Assembly (NCBI GenBank): GCA_945893125.1
Contig: CAMDDY010000004.1
Location: forward strand, 1 to 34,383
Reading direction: 5' to 3'
Origin: Bordetella parapertussis
GTDB lineage: Bacteria; Pseudomonadota; Gammaproteobacteria; Burkholderiales; SG8-41
Length of the DNA stretch: 34,383 nucleotides
The notes under the pieces are model-generated. The model ran no database searches. It saw nothing but the letters and a program-made list of their open reading frames with translations, and was not told the origin of the DNA. Positions 9,141 through 16,504 of this stretch are shown in pieces (position 1 is the stretch's first letter; every line of letters begins with the position of its first letter). The translations under genes and the position numbers were made by a program.

Positions 9141-9940
9141 AGCACCTTCGCCTCGCGCAGCCGTTGCGCCAACCGCGCGCCTTGCTGCTCCGGTGTGGCC
9201 GCATCGATGAATTCGCACTGAATTGCTTTTGACGGCGCGAACAACCGCTCGCGCACGGTGCGCGAACCGGCAGCACCGACGCTCTCTAACTTCATCCCAA
9301 GATCACCCGCCGTCCACACCACCAAAGTTTTACGCGCCGCACGCATGGTCTCGCGCAAGGTGGGCGCGCGCGGCGCGCCGATTTCGTTGGACACGGTGAC
9401 CACGGCGGGCAAATCGGCCTCGACGATTTCCGTGCCGTCGTCGAGCACCCGCTCCACGCACACGGTGTTGCCATTCACCGATATACTTTTCGCAAACGTC
9501 AGCACTGGCACATCCAGCAATTCACCGATGCCAGCACCCACCACGCCCGCATCGTCATCCGCGGCCTGACGTCCGGTCAGCACCAGATCAACCGCGCCGA
9601 GTTTTTGCAGTGCCGCCGCGAGTGTGATCGCCGTGGTGTAACTGTCGCCATCATCGAATGCTGCATCCGCCAGCAGCACGCCATCGTCCGCGCCCATCGC
9701 GAGACCGTGTTTCAATGCGTTACGCGAGAGTTCATTGCCCAGCGTAATCACCGTAATGCGCGTGCCGGCGTGTTGCTCACGAATGCGCAAGGCCGCTTCA
9801 ATCGCCTGCTCATCAAACGGGCTGACCACATGCTTCAACCCGGCAGCCGGAATAACCTTCTTCGCTTGTTCGTCGATGCTGAACATGCTGAAGGCGGCTT
9901 CGGGATCGGGGGTGTATTTGATGCAGATGGCTAAATGCAT
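9137..9940 (-). CDS. etfB: Electron transfer flavoprotein beta subunit
   Basis: ATG at 9940: MHLAICIKYTPDPEAAFSMFS...; VLTGRQAADDDAGVVGAGIGELLDVPVLTFAKS. 4-bp ATGA overlap with etfA. Confidence 0.92.
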   Translation of the reverse strand: MHLAICIKYTPDPEAAFSMFSIDEQAKKVIPAAGLKHVVSPFDEQAIEAALRIREQHAGTRITVITLGNELSRNALKHGLAMGADDGVLLADAAFDDGDSYTTAITLAAALQKLGAVDLVLTGRQAADDDAGVVGAGIGELLDVPVLTFAKSISVNGNTVCVERVLDDGTEIVEADLPAVVTVSNEIGAPRAPTLRETMRAARKTLVVWTAGDLGMKLESVGAAGSRTVRERLFAPSKAIQCEFIDAATPEQQGARLAQRLREAKVL

Positions 9941-9948
9941 GAAAAATC

Positions 9949-10034
9949 GTGAACGAGTGAACAAGTGAACGGGTGAACGGGTGACCGCGGATGGGGTTTC
10001 ACTCGTTCACTCGTTAACCCGTTCACTCGTTCAC
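9949..10034. repeat. Inverted repeat whose arms are tandem 8-bp units (GTGAACGR/GTGAACRA series)
   Basis: Left arm 9949-9984 GTGAACGAGTGAACAAGTGAACGGGTGAACGGGTGA; right arm 9998-10034 TTCACTCGTTCACTCGTTAACCCGTTCACTCGTTCAC, about 13-nt loop. Confidence 0.9.
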
Positions 10035-10038
10035 GCAG

Positions 10039-11283
10039 TTAAAGAACTTGAACGTCAGTAGGCACTATCCCATCAAAGTGCTTCCGCTGATAATTCCACG
10101 GAATCTGCGGCTGCACACGCCCGGTTTCATCTGTCGCCCGCGCCATGATTTGGTAAGAACCTGGCCTATCGACTTCCCACAGCAGCGACCAGCGCACCCA
10201 CAGCCAGCGCTCGACGGGTTCTTCGAGATGCGCATCACGCCAGGTCTTGCCGCCATCCACGCTGACTTCGACGCGCTTCACCATGCCCATGCCGCTCCAC
10301 GCGCGGCCCTGGATTTTGTGCGCGCCGCGTTCCAGCGGAGAATCCTCGTCGAGCGGATTCAAAATAATGCAACGCACGCCCATCGCCGTGATCATTTCTT
10401 TTTGCGGATCATCCGGGCCATTGCCGTAGGTGAAGTAATGATGCTGGTAATAACACTGCGGCAAGTGATCGAGCACTTCAATCTGTTCCAGCCATTTCAC
10501 CCACCAATTTCCCGACCAGCCTGGCGTCACCACGCGCACCGGCGCGCCGTGGATGTGGGTTAACCATTCGCCGTTCATCGACCACGCGAGCAGCGTGTCC
10601 GGGTGCATGGCCTTCGCCATCGGCATGCCTTTTTCGTAGTTGATGATGCCGGGATCCACCAGCTTGAAATCCGAGCGGCCCACCGAGCGGTACTGCACCG
10701 CGAGATCGGGCTGGCCGCGATCAAAACCCTGAAAGCGCACCGACACGGCGTTGCTTTTGATGCCGACTTTTTTCAGCACTTCAGCGAGCGGCACGCCGGT
10801 GAATTCGCCCGCGCTGACCGCGCAGGTGGTGGTGGATTCGTTGCTGATTTCATCGGTGCTGGGAATCACGCTCTTCTCCCGCTGCGCCGCGCGCGCATTC
10901 ATGTCCTGCTGATTGATGCGCGACGGTTTTTTGCCACCTTTTTGCACGTAGTCAAAAAAGCCCGCGTCGTTGCCCGCGCATTCGGTCACCGCGCGCACGG
11001 TGCGGCCCGGCAGTTTTTGCAAATCCTTGAGTGACATTTCGATAGGCCTGTCCACCAGCCCGGCGATCGATAACACCCAATCATCGGGGTGCATCGGTTC
11101 CGGCACTTCGAGTTGGTTCACCACGTAATACGCGTCGGTGGGCGTGAGCAAACCTTCGAGTTGCGTCACCGGGCAACGTCCGTTGATGACGCGCCCCTGT
11201 GTATCCTTGCCCGCGCTGATCACCGAACGCTTGCGGTCCGGCCAGCCCATTACCCAGTCACCTTCGATTTCGGGTCTTGGCAT
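10039..11283 (-). CDS. Sulfite-oxidase-family molybdopterin-dependent oxidoreductase (SorA/SoxC-like), no recognisable Tat signal
   Basis: 414 aa; RAVTECAGNDAGFF (Mo-ligand Cys context), MHPDTLLAWSMNGEWLTHIHGAPVRVVTPGWSGNWWVKWLEQIEV (Moco domain), KIQGRAWSGMGMVKRVEVSVDGGKTW (dimerisation domain). Confidence 0.88.
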   Translation of the reverse strand: MPRPEIEGDWVMGWPDRKRSVISAGKDTQGRVINGRCPVTQLEGLLTPTDAYYVVNQLEVPEPMHPDDWVLSIAGLVDRPIEMSLKDLQKLPGRTVRAVTECAGNDAGFFDYVQKGGKKPSRINQQDMNARAAQREKSVIPSTDEISNESTTTCAVSAGEFTGVPLAEVLKKVGIKSNAVSVRFQGFDRGQPDLAVQYRSVGRSDFKLVDPGIINYEKGMPMAKAMHPDTLLAWSMNGEWLTHIHGAPVRVVTPGWSGNWWVKWLEQIEVLDHLPQCYYQHHYFTYGNGPDDPQKEMITAMGVRCIILNPLDEDSPLERGAHKIQGRAWSGMGMVKRVEVSVDGGKTWRDAHLEEPVERWLWVRWSLLWEVDRPGSYQIMARATDETGRVQPQIPWNYQRKHFDGIVPTDVQVL

Positions 11284-11333
11284 GTTGGTTATCCGTATAA
11301 AATAATCAATAAAAACAATTGGTTACATTATTG

Positions 11334-12902
11334 TCAAGGACGTGTGCCGCGCTTGCTTTTCGGCCCCAGTTGCAACCGCAACCGCCCCTGCATCGCATCG
11401 ATGAACTGACACAAATACGGCCGCGTTTCGCGAGGGTCGATCAAATCTTCTATCGCAAATGCTTCCGCCGTGCGAAACGGTGACGCGAATTGCCGCAATT
11501 CGGTTTCAATTTCTTTTTCACGCGCAGCGGGATCGGGCGCGCTTTCGATTTCGCGTTTGTAGGCCGCCTTGACGCCACCTTCGAGCGGCAGCGATCCCCA
11601 CTCGCCGGACGGCCAGGCGATTTTGAAATTTAATCCGCGACGATCAATCGTGCTGCCCCCCGCCACGCCATAACATTTGCGCACGATCACGGTGAACACC
11701 GGCACGCTGACTTGCAAGCCGACAAAACGCGCGCGCATGCCCTCGCGCAAAATCGCATCGGACTCGGATTGCACGCCGACCATCAGGCCGGGAATGTCGG
11801 AGAAGAAAATCAGCGGTATGTTGAACTGATCGCACAGCTCGATGAAGTGCGCCTGTTTGCGCGCGGCCTTCACGTCCATGATGCCGCCGTAGGTCGGATT
11901 GTTGCCGATCACGCCCACCACCTTGCCGTTCATGCGCGCAAGCACGGTAATCACCGCACGGCCGAAACCCGGTTGAATCTCGAACATCGAATCGCGATCC
12001 ACGATGAGTGCGATCAGCTTGCGCATATCGTAGGGCTGACGCGTCGAGCGCGGAATGATGCTGGCCAATGCGTCTTCGCAACGATCTACCGAATCAGCCG
12101 TGTTCACCACCGGCGGCAGTCCCCACACGTTTTGCGGCATATACGACAAAAATTGTTTGATCTGCGCGAAACAATCCGCTTCGCTTTCCGCCACATTGTC
12201 GATGGTGCCGGCGATGTCTGCCGCCACCTTCGCGCCGCCGAGTTCTTCCTTGGTGATTTTATTGCCGAACGCCCGCTCCACCACCGGCGGCCCCGCCGCG
12301 AAAATCTGGCTGGTGCCTTGGATCATGATCGACCAGTGCGACAGAATCGCGCGCGCCGCTGGCCCGCCCGCCGTGGTGCCCATCACCGCGCTGACCACCG
12401 GCACGATCTCCATCAAATCCACCGCGCGCTCAAAGCCATCCTGTCCGTGGCCCGGCACCACCGTGTAACCCTTGCGCCGCGTGGTATTGACGGTACCGCC
12501 GGTACCGTCGCACAGATTGATCAGCGGCATGCGGTACTCGTAGGCGAGGTCTTCAATGAAGCCGCCTTGTCCGCCCTTGCGCCGGTCGCTGCCAAAACTG
12601 GTGCCGGCGCGGATGGTGTAGTCCTCGCCGCCGATGGCGATGGGCCGCCCGTTGAGATTGCCGATGCCCATCACGTACGGCGCGGGTTCAAACGTTTTTA
12701 ATGTGCCGTCGGCGTGGTAACTCGCGCGCCCCGCGAGCTTGCCGACTTCACGAAAGCTTCCCGCGTCGAGCAGCCCGGCTATGCGTTCGCGCACCGTGAG
12801 TTTGCCGGCGGCGTGATGCTTCGCCACCGCGGCAGCACCGCCGCAAGCCTCGGCCAGCGCGCGGCGTTGATGGAGATCGTCGATTTCGGGTTGCCAGGTC
12901 AT
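11334..12902 (-). CDS. Second acyl-CoA carboxylase carboxyltransferase subunit
   Basis: 522 aa; LTVRERIAGLLDAGSFREVGKLAG, GAKVAADIAGTIDNVAESEADCF, NNPTYGGIMDVKAARKQAHFIELCDQFNIPLIFFSDIPGLMVG. Clearly diverged from the 6574-8121 protein. Confidence 0.9.
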   Translation of the reverse strand: MTWQPEIDDLHQRRALAEACGGAAAVAKHHAAGKLTVRERIAGLLDAGSFREVGKLAGRASYHADGTLKTFEPAPYVMGIGNLNGRPIAIGGEDYTIRAGTSFGSDRRKGGQGGFIEDLAYEYRMPLINLCDGTGGTVNTTRRKGYTVVPGHGQDGFERAVDLMEIVPVVSAVMGTTAGGPAARAILSHWSIMIQGTSQIFAAGPPVVERAFGNKITKEELGGAKVAADIAGTIDNVAESEADCFAQIKQFLSYMPQNVWGLPPVVNTADSVDRCEDALASIIPRSTRQPYDMRKLIALIVDRDSMFEIQPGFGRAVITVLARMNGKVVGVIGNNPTYGGIMDVKAARKQAHFIELCDQFNIPLIFFSDIPGLMVGVQSESDAILREGMRARFVGLQVSVPVFTVIVRKCYGVAGGSTIDRRGLNFKIAWPSGEWGSLPLEGGVKAAYKREIESAPDPAAREKEIETELRQFASPFRTAEAFAIEDLIDPRETRPYLCQFIDAMQGRLRLQLGPKSKRGTRP

Positions 12903-12921
12903 ATGCGATTAGAGCGAACCC

Positions 12922-13006
12922 CGTAGGATGGGTAGAGCGGAGCGTAACCCATCAAAATTACCGCAAAATGTTAATGGTTACGGCCATTGGCCAGTACCCA
13001 TCCACG
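12922..13006. repeat. Dispersed-repeat-like element with terminal inverted segments
   Basis: CGTAGGATGGGTAGAGCGGAGCGTAACCCATC at 12922-12953, with TACCCATCCACG at 12995-13006 matching the complement of CGTAGGATGGGTA apart from one gap. Confidence 0.6.
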
Positions 13007-13027
13007 CATTACGACGGCAATCGGGGA

Positions 13028-13249
13028 TCAGCCTTCGAGGATAGCGACGACTTGCCCCTCGGCCACCGGGTCTTTTTCCTTAACCAAAATTTCTTTCACC
13101 ACGCCGCCGTCTTCGGTGATGACGGGGATTTCCATTTTCATCGACTCGATCACCACCAGCGTGTCGCCGGATTCCACCGTATCGCCGGGCTTGGACTTGA
13201 TCTGCCAGACGGTGCCGGTAATTTCAGATTTTACTTCGATGCGCGCCAT
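13028..13249 (-). CDS. Stand-alone biotinyl (biotin carboxyl carrier) domain protein
   Basis: 73 aa: MARIEVKSEITGTVWQIKSKPGDTVESGDTLVVIESMKMEIPVITEDGGVVKEILVKEKDPVAEGQVVAILEG; ESMKME biotinylation motif. Confidence 0.93.
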   Translation of the reverse strand: MARIEVKSEITGTVWQIKSKPGDTVESGDTLVVIESMKMEIPVITEDGGVVKEILVKEKDPVAEGQVVAILEG

Positions 13250-13330
13250 GATTTCCCCGTCGAGTCGTGTGGATAGCTACTGTGCGTGAGCAAGTAACTG
13301 CTGAGAATTATAGCATGTGCTATTTTGGCT

Positions 13331-13360
13331 CCTGTCTACGCCTGTCTACTCCTGTCTACA
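13331..13360. repeat. Three-copy 10-bp tandem repeat CCTGTCTACN
   Basis: CCTGTCTACG CCTGTCTACT CCTGTCTACA read directly. Confidence 0.95.
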
Positions 13361-13494
13361 GCGGTTGTAACCCGTCACCACAGCGCTTACCATGTGCGCC
13401 TTATTTCAACACCAACGCCAATCCTGACTTGATATTCGATCCTGAAATGGTCTTATCCCATGCGCCGTGTCGCGGCAGCCGCCGGGGCCCGCGC

Positions 13495-14259
13495 ATGAGC
13501 CGGATACTGCTGGCCTGCGGTCTTGCGCTCGGTTCCGCGCTGGCGCTGGCGCAAAACCCGGCGTCGCCGCCTTCCATCGAAGCGCCCGCCGCAGCCCCTC
13601 CCGTTCCGTCCGCGCCCCCCGTCGAGCGTAAATTGCCGCCGGTGGATGAGGGCGGCAAAGACCCGTCGTGGGTGGCTTTCCGCAACAACCTGCTGGCGGC
13701 ACTGCGCCGGGGCGATCGCGCCGCGCTGCTCAATATGGTTGATCGCAATATTACCAATGGCCTCGAAGCGCCGCGCGGCGCCGCCGAGTTTCGCAAGCTG
13801 TGGGAACTCGACACCAAGGACGACCGCGTGCTGCGTAATCTGTCATCGGTGCTGAATCTCGGCAGCGCGTGGCATGTGCCGGACAAGCAGAACAAAAACG
13901 CGCGGATATTGTGCGCGCCGTATGTGCCGATCAAATGGCCGCTCGACGACGTGGATCCCTACGACAGCGGCGCCATCGTGGTGAAAGAAACGCTGGTCAA
14001 GGGCGCGCCGTCACATGCATCGCCAACACTGGGCACGCTATCGTTCGACATTGTCGGCGTGCGCGATTGGGAGGTCGCCGACGCTGAAAGCCAGCTAAAG
14101 CAGCGCTGGGTAAAAGTGAATCACCGCGGCCGCGACGGCTACGTGCCCGAAGAACACATCCGCAGCGCGATCGAGCATCGCGCGTGCTTCGCCAAGAGCG
14201 GCAACACCTGGCGCATGGTGGAGTACGTGGTAGGCATCGAGTTTCTCGGCGGCGACTGA
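13495..14259 (+). CDS. Secreted SH3-like domain protein of unknown function
   Basis: ATG 13495: MSRILLACGLALGSALALAQNPASPPS (signal peptide, proline-rich linker). C-terminal TLGTLSFDIVGVRDWEVADAESQLKQRWVKVNHRGRDGYVPEEHIRS resembles a bacterial SH3 fold. Confidence 0.75.
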   Translation: MSRILLACGLALGSALALAQNPASPPSIEAPAAAPPVPSAPPVERKLPPVDEGGKDPSWVAFRNNLLAALRRGDRAALLNMVDRNITNGLEAPRGAAEFRKLWELDTKDDRVLRNLSSVLNLGSAWHVPDKQNKNARILCAPYVPIKWPLDDVDPYDSGAIVVKETLVKGAPSHASPTLGTLSFDIVGVRDWEVADAESQLKQRWVKVNHRGRDGYVPEEHIRSAIEHRACFAKSGNTWRMVEYVVGIEFLGGD

Positions 14260-14284
14260 AATAAATAGTTAAATACCGACAGCG

Positions 14285-15277
14285 CTAGCTTTGCATATCC
14301 AGCTTCGCTTCCTTCACCAGTCTTTGCCACTTGCCGATTTCGGATTTGATATGCGCCGAGAATTGATCGGGGCCGGAACCCACGGGCGTTGAGCCATCGG
14401 CCGCCAGACGTTTTGCAACATCCGGCTCCTTTAACGCCTGCGCCATCGCCTCGGATAATTTATTCACGATGGCGCGCGGCACCTTCGCTCCGGTAATCAC
14501 GCCGTACCATTGATCGACCTCGTAGCCGGGGATGCCGGCTTCGGAAAGCGTCGGGATATCCGCCACCGACGGCGAACGCTTGCCGGCGGTGATCGCCACC
14601 ACGCGCAGGCGCCCGGTGAGCATGTGCGGACGCACGCCGAACATGGTGCCGAATCCGACCTGCACTTCACTGGACAGCATCGCGGTCACCACGGCCGAGG
14701 TGCCTTTGTAGGGCACATGCGTCATCTTTACGCCGGCAAGATGGTTGAACATCTCGCCCGAGAAATGCTGAAGGCTGCCGGTGCCGCTGGATCCGAACAG
14801 CAGCTTGCCGGGATTCGCCTTCGCGTACGCGATCAACTCCTTGGCGGTTTTCACCGGCACCGACGGGCTGTGATACACCGCATAAAACAGCGAGGTCGCC
14901 TGCGTGATGCCCTGCAAATCGCGCGTCAAATCATAGGGCAACTTCGGATTGGTGGCTGAATTCACCGAGTGCGACGCCGAAATCAGGCAAATGGTGTAGC
15001 CGTCCGGCGGCGCATTCGCGGTGATTTCCACGCCGATGGCGCCCGCGGCGCCGGTGCGATTGTCCACCACCGCCTGCTGCCCCCACTTGTCGGTGAGTTT
15101 CTGCGCCAGCGTGCGCGCCGTGGTGTCGGTGCCGGCGCCGGGCGTAAACGGCGAAATAAAACGAATCGGCTTCACGGGATAACTTTTTGCGGCGTCGGCT
15201 TGCGCGGCGGCCAGCGGTGAAATGCATGCGGCACTCGCGAATAGCAGAGCGGTGACGGAGTTCTTAAAATGAATCAT
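14285..15277 (-). CDS. Bug/TctC-family tripartite tricarboxylate transporter substrate-binding protein
   Basis: 330 aa; signal peptide then YPVKPIRFISPFTPGAGTDTTARTLAQKLTDKWGQQAVVDNRTGAAGAIGVEITANAPPDGYTICL. Confidence 0.93.
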   Translation of the reverse strand: MIHFKNSVTALLFASAACISPLAAAQADAAKSYPVKPIRFISPFTPGAGTDTTARTLAQKLTDKWGQQAVVDNRTGAAGAIGVEITANAPPDGYTICLISASHSVNSATNPKLPYDLTRDLQGITQATSLFYAVYHSPSVPVKTAKELIAYAKANPGKLLFGSSGTGSLQHFSGEMFNHLAGVKMTHVPYKGTSAVVTAMLSSEVQVGFGTMFGVRPHMLTGRLRVVAITAGKRSPSVADIPTLSEAGIPGYEVDQWYGVITGAKVPRAIVNKLSEAMAQALKEPDVAKRLAADGSTPVGSGPDQFSAHIKSEIGKWQRLVKEAKLDMQS

Positions 15278-15452
15278 GGGGTTCCTTGGCTTACTCGATC
15301 ACTGGGGCCGCGATTCTACACGTTGCGGCGCGTGGATAAATAACGTTTACGCCGCCGCCGGGTGTACGGCGTGCGTCGCCATGGTACTTTGCATTCAGCC
15401 GAGTCACGGCATACAGTAGCTGCCGGCGAATAACCCTCCCCGGCAATGGGCA

Positions 15453-16469
15453 ATGAACAAAGGCAATTCCTGCTACAACGCGGTTACCCTGCTCGCAACG
15501 CTGCTTGCGTGGAGTGCCGGCGTGCTGGCCCAACGTGACGTGCGTGACATTCGTGACCTGCGTGACGGTCGTGATTTCCCCACCCGCCCGGTGCGCATGA
15601 TCAACCCGTATACACCCGGCGGCTCGGTCGATCTGGTGGCGCGCGCACTCGCTGCGGGGTTGTCGGACATCTGGAGCCAGCAGGTGATCATCGACAATCG
15701 CCCCGGCGCGGGCACGCAGATCGGCACCGAAATCGTCGTGCGCGCCGAGCCCGACGGCTACACCATGCTGTGTACCAGCTCCGCCATCGCGATTATTCCG
15801 AGCATGTACCGCAGCTTGCGCTTTGATGCGTTGCGCGACGTAACGCCGGTGGTGCTGGCCGCCCATTCGCCCTCGTTCCTGGTGGTTCACCCCAGCGTGC
15901 CCGCCAAGTCGGTGAAAGAACTGATCGCACTTGCCCGGGCGCAGCCGGGGCAACTTACCGGCGCCTCCAGCGGCGTCGGCACCACCATCCATCTGAAGCT
16001 GGAAATGTTCAAGGCGGCCGCCAAAATCGATATCCTGCACGTGCCCTACAAAGGTGGTGCGCCCGCGATTACCGATCTCATCGGTGGGCAGATCAAGGTG
16101 TTCTTCAACACCCCCGGCACGCTGTTGCAGCATGTCAAAAGCGGACGCCTGCGCGCGCTCGGCATCACCAGCGCGCAGCGCGTTGATTACGCGCCCGACA
16201 TCCCCACCATCGCCGAAGCCGGCGTGGCGGATTTCGAGGCGTATATCTGGTATGCGGTCTATGGCCCCAAGGGCGTGCCTGCGGCACGGGTGCAGCGCTG
16301 GAACGACGCCGCCAACCGCTATCTGAAATCGCCGCAGGCGCAGGAATTTTTGCGCGGTTCCTTCATGACGGCGGTGGGCGGCACATCCGCTGAGTTTGCC
16401 AAGTATCATCAAGCGGAAATCAAGCGCTGGGGCGCGGCAGTGGCGGCAGCGGGGATCAAGCCGCAGTAA
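15453..16469 (+). CDS. Bug/TctC-family substrate-binding protein with Arg-Asp repeat after the signal peptide
   Basis: 338 aa; QRDVRDIRDLRDGRDFPTRPVRMINPYTPGGSVDLVARALAAGLSDIWSQQVIIDNRPGAGTQIGTEIVVRAEPDGYTMLC. Confidence 0.93.
   Translation: MNKGNSCYNAVTLLATLLAWSAGVLAQRDVRDIRDLRDGRDFPTRPVRMINPYTPGGSVDLVARALAAGLSDIWSQQVIIDNRPGAGTQIGTEIVVRAEPDGYTMLCTSSAIAIIPSMYRSLRFDALRDVTPVVLAAHSPSFLVVHPSVPAKSVKELIALARAQPGQLTGASSGVGTTIHLKLEMFKAAAKIDILHVPYKGGAPAITDLIGGQIKVFFNTPGTLLQHVKSGRLRALGITSAQRVDYAPDIPTIAEAGVADFEAYIWYAVYGPKGVPAARVQRWNDAANRYLKSPQAQEFLRGSFMTAVGGTSAEFAKYHQAEIKRWGAAVAAAGIKPQ
15534..15578 (+). repeat. 9-bp tandem repeat (CGTGAYNNN x5) within the Bug CDS
   Basis: cgtgacgtg cgtgacatt cgtgacctg cgtgacggt cgtgatttc. 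Confidence 0.9.
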
Positions 16470-16504
16470 TTAATTGAAGCGATTTTCACAAGGAGATTTT
16501 ACCC

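Noticed and set aside
9949-10034. CRISPR array
   Set aside because: Units are only 8 bp with no spacers and are arranged as one inverted repeat.
11712-12701. 329-aa plus-strand ORF inside the second carboxyltransferase
   Set aside because: Antisense shadow ORF with no family motif.
15291-16412. 373-aa minus-strand ORF opposite the Bug gene
   Set aside because: Shadow of the plus-strand Bug CDS, which has a signal peptide and clear family motifs.
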